NCBI RefSeq assembly: GCF_004005945.1
Contig: NZ_SACS01000016.1
Location: forward strand, 58,717-122,716
Length of the DNA: 64,000 bases
DNA from: Rheinheimera riviphila
GTDB taxonomy: Bacteria > Pseudomonadota > Gammaproteobacteria > Enterobacterales > Alteromonadaceae
Direction of reading: 5' to 3'
Position 1 is the stretch's first letter, and each line of letters opens with the position of its first letter. The position numbers and the translations under genes were made by a program. A model generated the notes under the pieces. The model did no database searches. It was not told where the DNA came from and was given only the letters and a program-made list of their open reading frames with translations. Shown here in pieces: positions 8,047 to 16,818 of the stretch.

Positions 8047-8074
8047 TGCATCTATTGCCGATGTTTTGGCGTAG
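8047..8074 (+). promoter_or_regulatory. Candidate ECF-sigma promoter of the sigma-factor gene
   Basis: TGCATC (8047-8052), 17 bases, then CGTAG (8070-8074), 32 bases before the sigma ATG. The same TGCATC-N17-CGT arrangement stands before the DUF4331 gene (9527-9554). This suggests that the sigma factor drives its own gene and that operon. Confidence 0.5.
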
Positions 8075-8106
8075 TTATGAATCATCAACACAAACAAGGA
8101 ATATTT

Positions 8107-8646
8107 ATGACACCACAACAACAGCTGCTCGAATGGCTGCGATCCAGTGCTCAGGGTGACAAAGCAGCATTTGAAAGTTTATATCAAGCCACTTCAGCCA
8201 AGCTATTTGCAGTCAGTTTGCAATTGATGCGCCGCCGTGACTGGGCTGAAGATGTACTGCAGGACGCCTTTATCAAAATTTGGCATAACGCCGGTGACTA
8301 CCATACGGAAAAAGGCACGGTGATGACGTGGATGATCAGTATCACGCGCTATCGGGCACTGGATTTATTAAAAAGCAGAAAAGTGAAAGCTGAACATATC
8401 GAGCTGGATGAAAGCTGGATGGAGGCGCTACACACGGGTGAATTTACCGATCCAGCCTCCGACAAAGCTCGTTTGGAGTTTTGTATGGAAGGCCTTGAGT
8501 CCGACCATCGACAGTCGATTTATTTGGCTTTTGTCAATGGTTTAAGCCATCAGGAAATTACCCAATATATCAGCGCACCACTTGGTTCGATTAAAAGTTG
8601 GATCCGCCGCGGCTTAGCGAAACTCAAAAGGTGCCTCGAAGCATGA
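8107..8646 (+). CDS. ECF RNA polymerase sigma factor
   Basis: This 179-aa protein has sigma region 2 (FESLYQATSAKLFAVSLQ, then DWAEDVLQDAFIKIWHNA and WMISITRYRALDLLKSRK) and region 4 (YLAFVNGLSHQEITQYISAP, then GSIKSWIRRGLAKLK), without region 1.1 or 3. The ATG at 8107 is chosen over 8077 because AAGGA (8096-8100) precedes it. It overlaps the next gene by ATGA, and that gene encodes an RskA-type anti-sigma, the usual pairing. The promoter-like motif upstream points to autoregulation. Confidence 0.92.
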   Translation: MTPQQQLLEWLRSSAQGDKAAFESLYQATSAKLFAVSLQLMRRRDWAEDVLQDAFIKIWHNAGDYHTEKGTVMTWMISITRYRALDLLKSRKVKAEHIELDESWMEALHTGEFTDPASDKARLEFCMEGLESDHRQSIYLAFVNGLSHQEITQYISAPLGSIKSWIRRGLAKLKRCLEA

Positions 8647-9332
8647 ACTATTTAGAGCAGGAACGACAAGACGCCCTGGCCGTCAGTTATGTGTTGGGGT
8701 CGATGCGCGGCAAGGCTCGATTGCGCTTTCAGGGTTTATTGATGCAGCACTTAAGTTTACGCCAAGCCGTATGGCGCTGGGAGCGACATTTAAATCCGGT
8801 CGTCGAGCAGTTAAAACCGGTCATGCCCGATGCAAGTGTGTGGCAACGAGTGACCATTCGCCTCGGTTGGCGCGCCTTAGAGCAAGCTCCACCGCCGCAG
8901 TCACGCAGTTATTGGAAAGAAACCTTTGCTTTGGCGCTGGTCGCTTGTTTAGCTTTGGTTCTGCTATTGCCGCGACTTGAGCCGGTGGTTCCGACGCAAG
9001 TGCCGGCGCAACTGGCGATTGTTCAAAATAGCCAAGCCCAAGCCTTGTGGGTCGTGAAGTGGGAGCAACAGCAACTAAAAGTGCAAGCAACAGCGGCGGT
9101 GCAACCCTTAACCGATGCCGACTACGAATTATGGATGTTACCTGAAAATGGCCAGCCACCTATTTCGCTTGGTTTATTGCCACAACAAGCAAACACCGAA
9201 CGCGCTTTACCACCCAGTGTGAACGGCTTAAAAGTGGCTGCTTTAGCGGTGAGTCTGGAACCCAAAGGCGGCTCGCCAACCGGTCAACCAACAGGACCCG
9301 TCTTACATACTGCGCAGTTGGTTCAACTATAA
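8643..9332 (+). CDS. Anti-sigma factor, RskA family
   Basis: This 229-aa single-pass membrane protein has a cytoplasmic N-terminal region, one helix (about residues 89-108, ALVACLALVLLLP) and a periplasmic RskA domain. The domain carries the family signatures YELWMLPENGQPPISLG and LEPKGGSPTGQPTGPV. It should hold the ECF sigma at the membrane until a signal destroys or loosens it. The start at 8643 overlaps the sigma stop (ATGA), giving coupled translation; a longer frame from 8598 would run inside the sigma gene and is not used. Confidence 0.9.
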   Translation: MNYLEQERQDALAVSYVLGSMRGKARLRFQGLLMQHLSLRQAVWRWERHLNPVVEQLKPVMPDASVWQRVTIRLGWRALEQAPPPQSRSYWKETFALALVACLALVLLLPRLEPVVPTQVPAQLAIVQNSQAQALWVVKWEQQQLKVQATAAVQPLTDADYELWMLPENGQPPISLGLLPQQANTERALPPSVNGLKVAALAVSLEPKGGSPTGQPTGPVLHTAQLVQL

Positions 9333-9372
9333 AGAACTGGCTGTCAACACAGCGCAGGTTTGATTGCGAACG

Positions 9373-9408
9373 GTCTTGATTTAACTTTTTTTCCGGTTAA
9401 ATCAAGAC
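9373..9408 (+). terminator. Hairpin after the anti-sigma gene
   Basis: GTCTTGATTTAAC (9373-9385) pairs perfectly with GTTAAATCAAGAC (9396-9408) around a T-rich 10-base loop. It ends 118 bases before the next candidate promoter. Only a short T-rich sequence follows, so it is a possible terminator rather than a certain one. Confidence 0.5.
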
Positions 9409-9526
9409 TTGTTGTGACGCAGCGCCCGACATCCACCATCTGTTTTCGTCAGCACACCTCTTCCTCTTTGCGTCAGCCCCCCCTTCGTAGCAACAACAAT
9501 TATTTTTTAATTAATTTAAACCTGGT

Positions 9527-9554
9527 TGCATCCACCGCCCCTGCTTTGTCGTTA
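9527..9554 (+). promoter_or_regulatory. Candidate ECF-sigma promoter of the DUF4331 operon
   Basis: TGCATC (9527-9532), 17 bases, CGTTA (9550-9554), 38 bases before the DUF4331 ATG. It is the same layout as at 8047-8074. The shared hexamer, spacing and CGT core suggest recognition by the sigma factor encoded at 8107-8646. Confidence 0.5.
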
Positions 9555-9592
9555 CTGCAAAAGCAACGTACACAAACCAGAGGAATAACAAG

Positions 9593-11179
9593 ATGAAAAC
9601 TACCGTAAGCGCTTTATGTCTCGCGATCTGTGCCAGCCTTTGTGGTTCGGCTTTAGCATCAAGTCACCGCGAAGCGCCAAATATCACCCGGTTACCCACC
9701 GTCGATTCTACTGATTTTTATGTCTTTAATAGTTATGAACCCAATCGCAGTGACTACGTCACAGTGTTGGCAAACTATATCCCGCTGCAAGATCCACAAG
9801 GCGGCCCGAATTATTTTGCCTTGGATCCAGCAGCGGTTTACAACATTCACTTTGACCAAGATGGTGATGCGATTGAAGATCTGACGTTTCAATTTCGCTT
9901 TAGTCAATCACTGGTCAACAGCAATAAAGGCGTGCAGTTGCCCATTGGCCCTGCTGGCCAGCAAAAAATGATTGGTGTGCCATTAAAACATGTTGGTGGT
10001 GTATCGGCAGGCAACAAAGCGGCACTCAATTTTGAAGAACGTTATGAACTGAGTCTGGTGCAAGGCCCAAGTTTAACCAGTCCAAAAACGGTGATCCGCT
10101 CGGCCGAAGCGGATGGTCTTTTTGTGAAACCCTATGATTATGTAGGTCAAAAAACCTTTGGTGATGCCAGCCAATATCAAGCTTACGCCAACCAATATCA
10201 GTATGAAATCAGCATTCCGAACTGCCCGGCTAAAGCTCGGGTATTTGTTGGTCAGCGTAAAGACCCGTTTGTGGTGAACTTAGGTGAGACTTTTGACCTG
10301 GTTAACTATGTACCAGTTGAAGGCGATAGTGCTCCGGGTGCTGGCGACAACGGCGGTTTTCCGGGTGGTATTACCCAAAACGCGGCCAATGATGATTTAC
10401 GCGGCAAAAACATCACCACCCTGGCGCTGGAATTACCAAAAGCCTGTGTCACTGGGACTGGTAACGGCGTAATTGGTGCCTGGACCACCGCCAGCTTGCC
10501 CCAATCACGGTTACTAAATCCAAAACCTGGCTTTAACAACAGCGAAAAAAATGGTGGCGCTTCGGTGCAGGTGTCGCGTTTAGGTCAGCCACTGGTCAAT
10601 GAACTGGTGATTGGCATTGCCGATAAAGATAAATTTTCTGGCAGTGCTCCCAAAGACGATGGCCAGTTTGCCGACTATGTCACCCACCCAAGTCTGCCTG
10701 CATTATTAAATATCCTGTTTCGGGATGCCGTGAATACCACTCTGGGCGCCAATATTCCGGATCTAGCCCCCAGCAATTTTCCACGTGTTGACTTGGTTAC
10801 AGCCTTTTTAACCGGCGTGCCAGGGGTGAACCAATTAGCCAAAGTGACACCTTCGGAAATGGTCCGCTTAAACACCAAAATTGCCGCAACACCAGCAGCA
10901 ATGCAATCAGCCTTGGGGGTTGCGGGTAATGATTTAGCAGGCTTTCCAAATGGTCGCCGGCCTGGTGATGACGTCGTCGATATTGCTCTGCGGGTGATGA
11001 TGGGCGCTTTGTGCCATGACATTCCAGTAAACGGCCAACCAACCAATTTAGGCGTGTGTAAACCAGCCGATGCGCCTGTAGGAAATGTGCCATTTACCGA
11101 CGGCGCCCCGCTCGATGCCTCGATGATGGATTCCAGCTTCCCGTATTTGCGCACGCCATTAGCCGGCTCACCGAACTAA
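9593..11179 (+). CDS. Exported DUF4331 domain protein
   Basis: This 528-aa protein has a signal peptide (residues 1-22, cleavage near ALA-SS) and begins its mature part with SSHREAP, the near-universal start of DUF4331 proteins, followed by DSTDFYVFNSYEP and YNIHFDQDGDAIEDLTFQF. The molecular role of DUF4331 is unknown; members are often found in ECF-sigma-controlled clusters with HupE-like and TPR genes, as here. RBS AGAGGAA precedes the ATG. The lipoprotein gene follows after 10 bases, so the genes from here to the TonB receptor probably form one operon. Confidence 0.85.
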   Translation: MKTTVSALCLAICASLCGSALASSHREAPNITRLPTVDSTDFYVFNSYEPNRSDYVTVLANYIPLQDPQGGPNYFALDPAAVYNIHFDQDGDAIEDLTFQFRFSQSLVNSNKGVQLPIGPAGQQKMIGVPLKHVGGVSAGNKAALNFEERYELSLVQGPSLTSPKTVIRSAEADGLFVKPYDYVGQKTFGDASQYQAYANQYQYEISIPNCPAKARVFVGQRKDPFVVNLGETFDLVNYVPVEGDSAPGAGDNGGFPGGITQNAANDDLRGKNITTLALELPKACVTGTGNGVIGAWTTASLPQSRLLNPKPGFNNSEKNGGASVQVSRLGQPLVNELVIGIADKDKFSGSAPKDDGQFADYVTHPSLPALLNILFRDAVNTTLGANIPDLAPSNFPRVDLVTAFLTGVPGVNQLAKVTPSEMVRLNTKIAATPAAMQSALGVAGNDLAGFPNGRRPGDDVVDIALRVMMGALCHDIPVNGQPTNLGVCKPADAPVGNVPFTDGAPLDASMMDSSFPYLRTPLAGSPN

Positions 11180-11189
11180 GGAGAAAACC

Positions 11190-11675
11190 ATGAAATTCGC
11201 TTATAGCCTCGTGCTGTGCCTCGTTTTAGCCGGTTGTAATTCCGATCGGGCAGAAGATGCACCGCCAGTGAAAACTTCACCCAAGTTTGCGCTGAACGAC
11301 TTCACCATTGTCACCGATCAAACCTTAATGGCGCAGTTAGTCGCCACTGATGCTGACGGCGATGCGCTGCGTTTTAGCATCAAGAAAGCGCCCACCAACG
11401 GTACCGTCAATATTGAAGCGCAAGGCAAATTTACCTATCAGCCAACCGCTGAGCAAACGGGTAATGATCAGTTTGAGGTTGAAGTGACCGATGGCACCAA
11501 TGTGATCAGTGGCACGGTAAATATCAAAATCAATCGGGCACAGCTGTCGTATTTGCAATATAGCCGTCAAGCATTTGGCCGTAATTCGACACAAACTGCG
11601 CTGCCGTTAAACGGTCGGGATTTTACCGCCGACGCGACGCAATACAGTGATTATGCGGATCTACTGCAACCTTAA
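11190..11675 (+). CDS. Lipoprotein with cadherin/Ig-like tandem fold
   Basis: This 161-aa protein has a lipoprotein signal (VLCLVLAGC, Cys at about residue 16). It is followed by one beta-sandwich repeat of the bacterial Ig-like/VCBS type: ATDADGDALRFSIKKAPTNG and FTYQPTAEQTGNDQFEVEVT. The C-terminal part (ALPLNGRDFTADATQYSDYA) has no recognised domain. It is 10 bases from the DUF4331 gene with RBS AAGGAG, and so is probably co-expressed as a partner on the envelope. The binding target is unknown. Confidence 0.75.
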   Translation: MKFAYSLVLCLVLAGCNSDRAEDAPPVKTSPKFALNDFTIVTDQTLMAQLVATDADGDALRFSIKKAPTNGTVNIEAQGKFTYQPTAEQTGNDQFEVEVTDGTNVISGTVNIKINRAQLSYLQYSRQAFGRNSTQTALPLNGRDFTADATQYSDYADLLQP

Positions 11676-11747
11676 ATTGAAAAGACTTACAGCATAAGGG
11701 CTGCGGCAAGCGTCGCCGCCCATTTTTAAGCATTTAAGGAGACATGC

Positions 11748-12812
11748 ATGCAACCTTGGTCACAGCATCTTTGCGCTTTTGCCGTCAGCTGCATTTCACT
11801 ACAGCCTCTGTTCGCAGTGCAGGCAATGGACACAAAGCAAACAGAGCCTCCAGCCGAAACCGTGTTGGTGATGGCCCAGGCACCTGCCAACAATAGTGGT
11901 AGCGCATTAAAACAGATCGCCACTTTGCTCCAGCAAGCACGTTTACCTGGCCAGAGTCGGTTGTTCCAACAAGCCCAACTTCATTTTCAGCAACTTGCCC
12001 CGGAACCAAGCGCGGAATATTGGCTGATAAGCGCCGATCTGGCGCAGCAGCAACACCAATTTGACACGGCTCTTGCTGCGCTGCAACAAGCAGAACTGCT
12101 CCAGCCACAGCCACAAATTGCCTTGGTCCGCGCCAGAATTGCCTTGGTCCGTGCGCAGCCCAAACAAGCCTTAGCAGCATGCAAACCTTTGTTAGCATTC
12201 AAAGAATTATTTTTATTCCAGCTTTGCAGTTTAGAAGCCATTGGTCGTGCCGGTCAGGTTGAGCAAAGTTACCCACTGCTACTCAAGCTGGCCAGTCAGA
12301 CCGATATGCCGTTGCCAGAGCGGTTATATCTGCAAGCAACGCTGGCAGAACAAGCGGAGTGGTTACAACAGCCCGCGGTTGCGACAGCGCATTTATTGCC
12401 CTGGTTAAGTCAGGCTCCGGTGCCGTTTTGGATTAAATGGGCCGACTTAACCTTGTCCCTTGAGCCGGCGACGGTCTATCAACGCCTGGCGACTTTAAAC
12501 AAGGATGCCGCGCTTGAAGACAGTTTATTGCTACGGCTGGCCCGCGCTGAGCAATTAACCAATCAAGGTCAGCATTATCAACAATTGGCGGCAGCACAAA
12601 TTCAGCTACGCGAGCGGCGTCAGGATCTGCTGCATAGTGCTGATCTGGCGTACTTTTACCTGCATTTACAGCCAAATGCGCGCAAAGCACAGCAGTATTC
12701 CGGACTCAATTATCAACAAGCCAAAGAGCCAGATGACCACAAGTTAGCGCTGCAAAGCGGTTGGACCCAAGCCGCATTGGATTTATTAGACACGGAGGAG
12801 CCGTCGCTATGA
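11748..12812 (+). CDS. Exported tetratricopeptide-repeat protein
   Basis: This 354-aa protein has an N-terminal hydrophobic signal and helical repeats rich in Leu, Ala and Gln. TPR-like units are visible around residues 85-150 (AEYWLISADLAQQQHQFDTA, then LAALQQAELLQPQPQIALVR) and continue to the end. It probably acts as a protein-binding scaffold in the periplasm. AAGGAG precedes the ATG by 6 bases. Its stop overlaps the next start (ATGA), tying it to the HupE-like gene. No catalytic motif is seen. Confidence 0.75.
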   Translation: MQPWSQHLCAFAVSCISLQPLFAVQAMDTKQTEPPAETVLVMAQAPANNSGSALKQIATLLQQARLPGQSRLFQQAQLHFQQLAPEPSAEYWLISADLAQQQHQFDTALAALQQAELLQPQPQIALVRARIALVRAQPKQALAACKPLLAFKELFLFQLCSLEAIGRAGQVEQSYPLLLKLASQTDMPLPERLYLQATLAEQAEWLQQPAVATAHLLPWLSQAPVPFWIKWADLTLSLEPATVYQRLATLNKDAALEDSLLLRLARAEQLTNQGQHYQQLAAAQIQLRERRQDLLHSADLAYFYLHLQPNARKAQQYSGLNYQQAKEPDDHKLALQSGWTQAALDLLDTEEPSL

Positions 12813-13381
12813 ATTTTCACTTTAACTTTAGATATCTATTGCAGCATAGAATGCAGCCTAGAAGCCACTTCAGTCGCGACTGGAACATGCTGCAGCCGCG
12901 ATTAACCGCAGTGTTGGCCGTGGTGCTGGGTCTTAGCAGTACTGCGCAGGCGCATAGCTTAAGCACCAGCTATGGCCAACTTGAGACAAAAACTGCACAC
13001 ATGACCGGGCCGGTATTACAACTGCAATTGGCGCTGAGCGATTTGCAACTGACACTAGGCTGGTCGACGCAACGTGACTTAACCTGGACCATGGTCAAAG
13101 ATCAGCAACCGCAAATTCTGGTCTATTTACAACAACAGCTAGTGCTGCACGACAGCAATCGTCAGTCGTTAGCATGTAGCTGGCAAAGCGCCGATTCTGA
13201 TTGGCAACTGAAACAAATTCAGCAGCAATACTATTTGCAGTTGTCCCTCCAAAGCAATTGCCCAACCGCGGCATGGCTGCACTATCGACTCTTCACTCAG
13301 ATCCATGAGCACAAAGCTTTGCTGCAAACCCCGAATGGAGAACAAGTTTTGGCGGAGGCAACCCCATGGCTCGCCCTATAA
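12809..13381 (+). CDS. Exported protein resembling the periplasmic domain of HupE/UreJ-type proteins
   Basis: This 190-aa protein has a long N-terminal tail, a hydrophobic signal (TAVLAVVLGLSSTAQAHS) and then a domain with LQLALSDLQLTLGW and LHYRLFTQIHEHKALLQ. These match the pattern of the N-terminal extracytoplasmic part of the large HupE/UreJ family proteins found next to DUF4331 genes. The multi-helix HupE membrane domain that normally follows is absent: the frame ends and the TonB receptor begins inside it (16-base overlap). Either the domain was lost or this is a stand-alone version. The family link is inferred from pattern memory and is moderate. Confidence 0.55.
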   Translation: MNFHFNFRYLLQHRMQPRSHFSRDWNMLQPRLTAVLAVVLGLSSTAQAHSLSTSYGQLETKTAHMTGPVLQLQLALSDLQLTLGWSTQRDLTWTMVKDQQPQILVYLQQQLVLHDSNRQSLACSWQSADSDWQLKQIQQQYYLQLSLQSNCPTAAWLHYRLFTQIHEHKALLQTPNGEQVLAEATPWLAL

Positions 13382-15528
13382 ACTATTGGTCTTGCAAAAC
13401 CTTAGAATTGGCCACGATGGGTTTGCTTTTGAATGCCAGCGGCATCATCTTCACTACAGCGCACGCTGATGGTTTGCATCAATTACCGGACGAAATCATT
13501 TTAATTCAAGGCACCAGGTTAAAGCGGACAAACTCAGCGCAAAATGGTCAGATCCAGTTAGCGTCCGAGCAAAATATCGAATTGCGCCCGGCGGATGTGC
13601 TCGAAAACGTGCCTGGTTTAGTGGTGACTCAACATTCAGGCTCCGGCAAAGCCAATCAATACTTTCTGCGTGGTTTTAACTTAGATCATGGTACCGACTT
13701 TGCTACCAGCATCGACGGGATGGCGGTCAATGCCCGCAGCCACGGCCATGGTCAGGGTTATACCGATTTAAATTTTTTAATTCCTGAATTACTTGGCCAG
13801 CTCAATTACCAAAAAGGCCCGGCGCAAGCGCAAGCCGGAGATTTTGCCAGCGCGGGTTCTGCTGATTTATTGTTGCGCGACCAGGCTCGCAGCCAGCTGG
13901 GCATCTCGGTCGGCGCCTTTGGCTATCGGCGCCTACTCGGTATTTCCAGCCAAAATATCGGCCAGGGCAAGTGGCTGAATGCACTGGAAGCCCAGCACTA
14001 CGATGGCCCATGGCAAGGGCTGCAAGAACAGGTTGAAAAGTACAATCTGTGGTCGCGTTATAGTCAGGAAACGGTGCAGCAGTATTTCAGCCTGACGTTG
14101 ATGGCCTATCAAAATCAATGGAATTCCGCTGATCAAATACCACAACGATTGATCACGGCCGGTCAAAGTCGTTTTTTAGCCCTCGATGATAGCGCTGGCG
14201 GTGATAGTCATCGCTATAGCATCAGCACGCAGTGGTTACGCGATGATTGGGCATTGAATGCTTATGCGCTGCAAAGCCGTCTCGACTTGTGGTCTAACTT
14301 CACTTATTTTCTTGAAAACCCTGAGCTTGGCGACCAGTTTTATCAAGTTGATGATCGGCGCCAATGGGGCGCTGCATTAAGTCGTCAGCAAACGAGTGAG
14401 CTATTTGCCGGGCAATGGCAGCATGAGTATGGCCTGCAGTACCGGCAAGATCAGATAGCACCGGTTGAGCTTGCCCATAGTCAACGGCGGGAGCGTATCC
14501 AAAGCCTGAAGCTTGACGAAATCGACCAATGGTCAGTGGCGGCATTTAGCCAACAGCAATGGCAATTAACGGATACCTGGTCGGTCGAATTGGGGTTACG
14601 TTACGATTGGCTGGATGCAACAGTCGAGGATTTGCTCTTTGCTGTAAACACCTCATCAACGGCAATCCAACCTGCAACCGCCAGCGCACAATCTGCCGAC
14701 GGCATTACCAGTGTGCGTACGGCTTTGACTTATCAAACTGAGCAACAAAGTTGGCACATCAGTTATGGCCAAGGTATGCATTCCAATGATGCCCGATTGT
14801 TGTCCGGCAATGCCATGACCGATGCCTCCGCTCTAGCAATTGATCAGTTCACACATGCCAGCTTGTGGTCACGCACTGAACATAGCGCTATCAGTTGGCA
14901 AGCCACTATCGATACCTGGCAATACTCCGCGGGTGTATGGCAAATGTTTTCTGAGCAAGAGCTTGTTTATGTGGCTGATGCTGCAGAAACTGAAAACAAA
15001 GGTGCCAGTCAGCGTTATGGTGTCGAAGGCACATTGGCCTATCAATTGAACCATCAATGGTCGACGTCGTTAGAGCTGGCGTTGACGCGGGCAGAATACC
15101 GCAACACTGCAGATGGCCGTTATATTGAGGGCAGTGTGCCACGGGTGGTGATGGCTAAATTGCAATATCATAGCCATGATCATCTGGCGTGGCTGCTGAA
15201 AATCCGCCATCTGGGCCCACGTTATTTAGACAGTAGCGGTATTGAGCGGGCAAGTTCAGTGACGCAGCTCAGCATGCAACTGAGCGGCAGTTTTCAGTTT
15301 GGAAAATCGAAGCAAACGGCTGGTGCTGCGACATCAGCAACAACCCCGTCAGCTGCGGCATCCTGGCAATGGCAACTGGAATTGCATAATGCGCTGAATA
15401 GCCGCGCGGCTGATATTCAATATTTTTATGAATCTCGTTTGGCCAATGAAAGTATTGCGATCGCAGATCGCCATCTCCACCCTTTAGAGCCAAGAATGCT
15501 GCGCTTTAGTCTGAGCTATTTATTCTGA
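13366..15528 (+). CDS. TonB-dependent outer-membrane receptor
   Basis: This 720-aa protein has a signal sequence (about residues 1-35), a plug domain (ADVLENVPGLVVTQHSGSGK, NQYFLRGFNLDHGTDF, SIDGMAVNARSHGHGQGYTD, LNYQKGP) and a long beta-barrel ending in the aromatic residue of FSLSYLF. It should import a ligand across the outer membrane using TonB energy. The His-containing plug loop RSHGHGQG hints at metal or metallophore, but this is weak. The start overlaps the preceding gene by 16 bases with GGAGG upstream. It closes the ECF-controlled cluster. Confidence 0.9.
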   Translation: MARPINYWSCKTLELATMGLLLNASGIIFTTAHADGLHQLPDEIILIQGTRLKRTNSAQNGQIQLASEQNIELRPADVLENVPGLVVTQHSGSGKANQYFLRGFNLDHGTDFATSIDGMAVNARSHGHGQGYTDLNFLIPELLGQLNYQKGPAQAQAGDFASAGSADLLLRDQARSQLGISVGAFGYRRLLGISSQNIGQGKWLNALEAQHYDGPWQGLQEQVEKYNLWSRYSQETVQQYFSLTLMAYQNQWNSADQIPQRLITAGQSRFLALDDSAGGDSHRYSISTQWLRDDWALNAYALQSRLDLWSNFTYFLENPELGDQFYQVDDRRQWGAALSRQQTSELFAGQWQHEYGLQYRQDQIAPVELAHSQRRERIQSLKLDEIDQWSVAAFSQQQWQLTDTWSVELGLRYDWLDATVEDLLFAVNTSSTAIQPATASAQSADGITSVRTALTYQTEQQSWHISYGQGMHSNDARLLSGNAMTDASALAIDQFTHASLWSRTEHSAISWQATIDTWQYSAGVWQMFSEQELVYVADAAETENKGASQRYGVEGTLAYQLNHQWSTSLELALTRAEYRNTADGRYIEGSVPRVVMAKLQYHSHDHLAWLLKIRHLGPRYLDSSGIERASSVTQLSMQLSGSFQFGKSKQTAGAATSATTPSAAASWQWQLELHNALNSRAADIQYFYESRLANESIAIADRHLHPLEPRMLRFSLSYLF

Positions 15529-15539
15529 GCTATTTATTC
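15512..15539 (+). repeat. 14-base tandem duplication over the receptor stop codon
   Basis: TGAGCTATTTATTC occurs twice head to tail (15512-15525 and 15526-15539), and TGAG follows again. The stop codon TGA is the first triplet of the second copy, so the protein is unchanged with or without the duplication. Confidence 0.8.
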
Positions 15540-15903
15540 TGAGAGTGAACAATGTGAACACCAGTGCGGACAACGTTAAGGCTGATACTGGTGGTCACAT
15601 AAATACATGGCTGGAATGACTGGGTTGTACATGCCGCCACACCATCATCGATGTTGTAGATTCTCGGCACTTTATCAGTTAGAGAAACCGTAAAAACTGC
15701 ACCTTAGGTTGCAGATATTCATCAGGCTATATGGATATCTGCAACGCAAACTATTGATAAATAGTTCATTCACTGCAACCGCCCGCAACGGCACCAAATA
15801 TTTTCCCATATCCACCCAAAACATCAAACCAAACAATCACCGCTCAAAATATTGTATCATCGCGCCCTAATCCCTTATCCGCCAAGACCTGCGAGTTTGT
15901 TCC
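15529..15903. other. 375-base intergenic stretch with one long hairpin
   Basis: No coding region is supported. GTTGCAGATAT (15708-15718) pairs with ATATCTGCAAC (15735-15745) around a 16-base loop, a possible terminator or processing site after the receptor operon. The rest shows nothing recognisable beyond AT-rich sequence before the next gene. Confidence 0.5.
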
Positions 15904-16647
15904 ATGTGGCTGAATCAACAGCATATCGCCGCCCCTGCTATCCGCGCTTATCGCAAAGCTTTACTGCACTCGACACCGCATCATCTGGTGATTGATCAGT
16001 TGTTTGATCCGGTAAAACTCCTGGAAGTCAGCCGGATTTTACAGCAGGAACAAGGCTGGCAAACGCAGCAGCACACCTATTCAGCGTTGTATGTCGATGA
16101 AGCGAAGTGGCAGAAAACACCAGCAGCGCAGCGTTTTGTGCAGCGGGATCTGTGGCAGCGTACGGCGTTTGCTGGCAGCAATAACATCGATATTCAAAGC
16201 GCCGGGACTGAAAACGTGCTGGCCACGCCGACCATAACCAATCCGGCGCTGGCATTCTTGCAGTTTTTACGCGGGGCTGAATTTATGGCGTTGTTGTCGC
16301 GGCTGTTCCGGGTGCAAATCACCGATATTCATGTGGCAAACCCTGAACTCAATACCAATTATTTTCGGTTAGGCGCCAAAGATTTTGTCAATCAGCATGC
16401 GGATGATTCGCCGGGGCGTGAGGTTTGTATGTTGTTGTATTTAAATGAACATTGGCATGATACTCAGGGGGGGGAACTGGTTTTTAGCGGCAAAGATGAT
16501 CACCCGGTTTATATCGCACCTTTGTTTAATCGCTGCGTGTTGTTTGACCCTTCATCAGAAGGTGCTGAGCATTGGGTGAACCCGGTTCGCGGCGAGTCCG
16601 GCAGCCCCTATCGCTATAACCTGACGAGCTGGTATTGGTCGGAGTAA
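15904..16647 (+). CDS. 2-oxoglutarate/Fe(II)-dependent oxygenase
   Basis: This 247-aa protein has the prolyl-4-hydroxylase-like double-stranded beta-helix in its second half. The iron ligands are visible as HxD in FVNQHADDSPG and the distal His in GAEHWVNPV, with the 2-oxoglutarate-binding Arg probably in YRYNLTSWYW. YLNEHWHDTQGGELVF is the typical connecting strand. The substrate is unknown; relatives hydroxylate peptides or free amino acids. It stands alone between a receptor and a regulator on the opposite strand. No clear ribosome-binding site precedes the ATG. Confidence 0.82.
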   Translation: MWLNQQHIAAPAIRAYRKALLHSTPHHLVIDQLFDPVKLLEVSRILQQEQGWQTQQHTYSALYVDEAKWQKTPAAQRFVQRDLWQRTAFAGSNNIDIQSAGTENVLATPTITNPALAFLQFLRGAEFMALLSRLFRVQITDIHVANPELNTNYFRLGAKDFVNQHADDSPGREVCMLLYLNEHWHDTQGGELVFSGKDDHPVYIAPLFNRCVLFDPSSEGAEHWVNPVRGESGSPYRYNLTSWYWSE

Positions 16648-16818
16648 GCAATACCGGATTTAAATAACACATCTTTATTGTCGTAAGGCAATTGGGAGTC
16701 CGGCAAACTTCCCTGGCTTGAGAAACGCCGGATGTTCCGGCTGCATAACCGACCGTTACCAGCCAAACTTTGGTATCCGCTTGCGCCATCTAATGAGCAG
16801 GAAATACCGCGGTCCGCT

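Noticed and set aside
10675..11154. 159-codon open frame on the minus strand
   Set aside because: It is entirely antisense to the well-supported DUF4331 gene, with no domain and no start context.
12040..12170. Repeat-like sequence (GCCTTGGTCCGCGCCAGAAT and near copies) considered as a short tandem array
   Set aside because: It is explained by the repeated Ala-Leu-Val-Arg codons of the TPR protein; there is no regular spacer and no cas gene.
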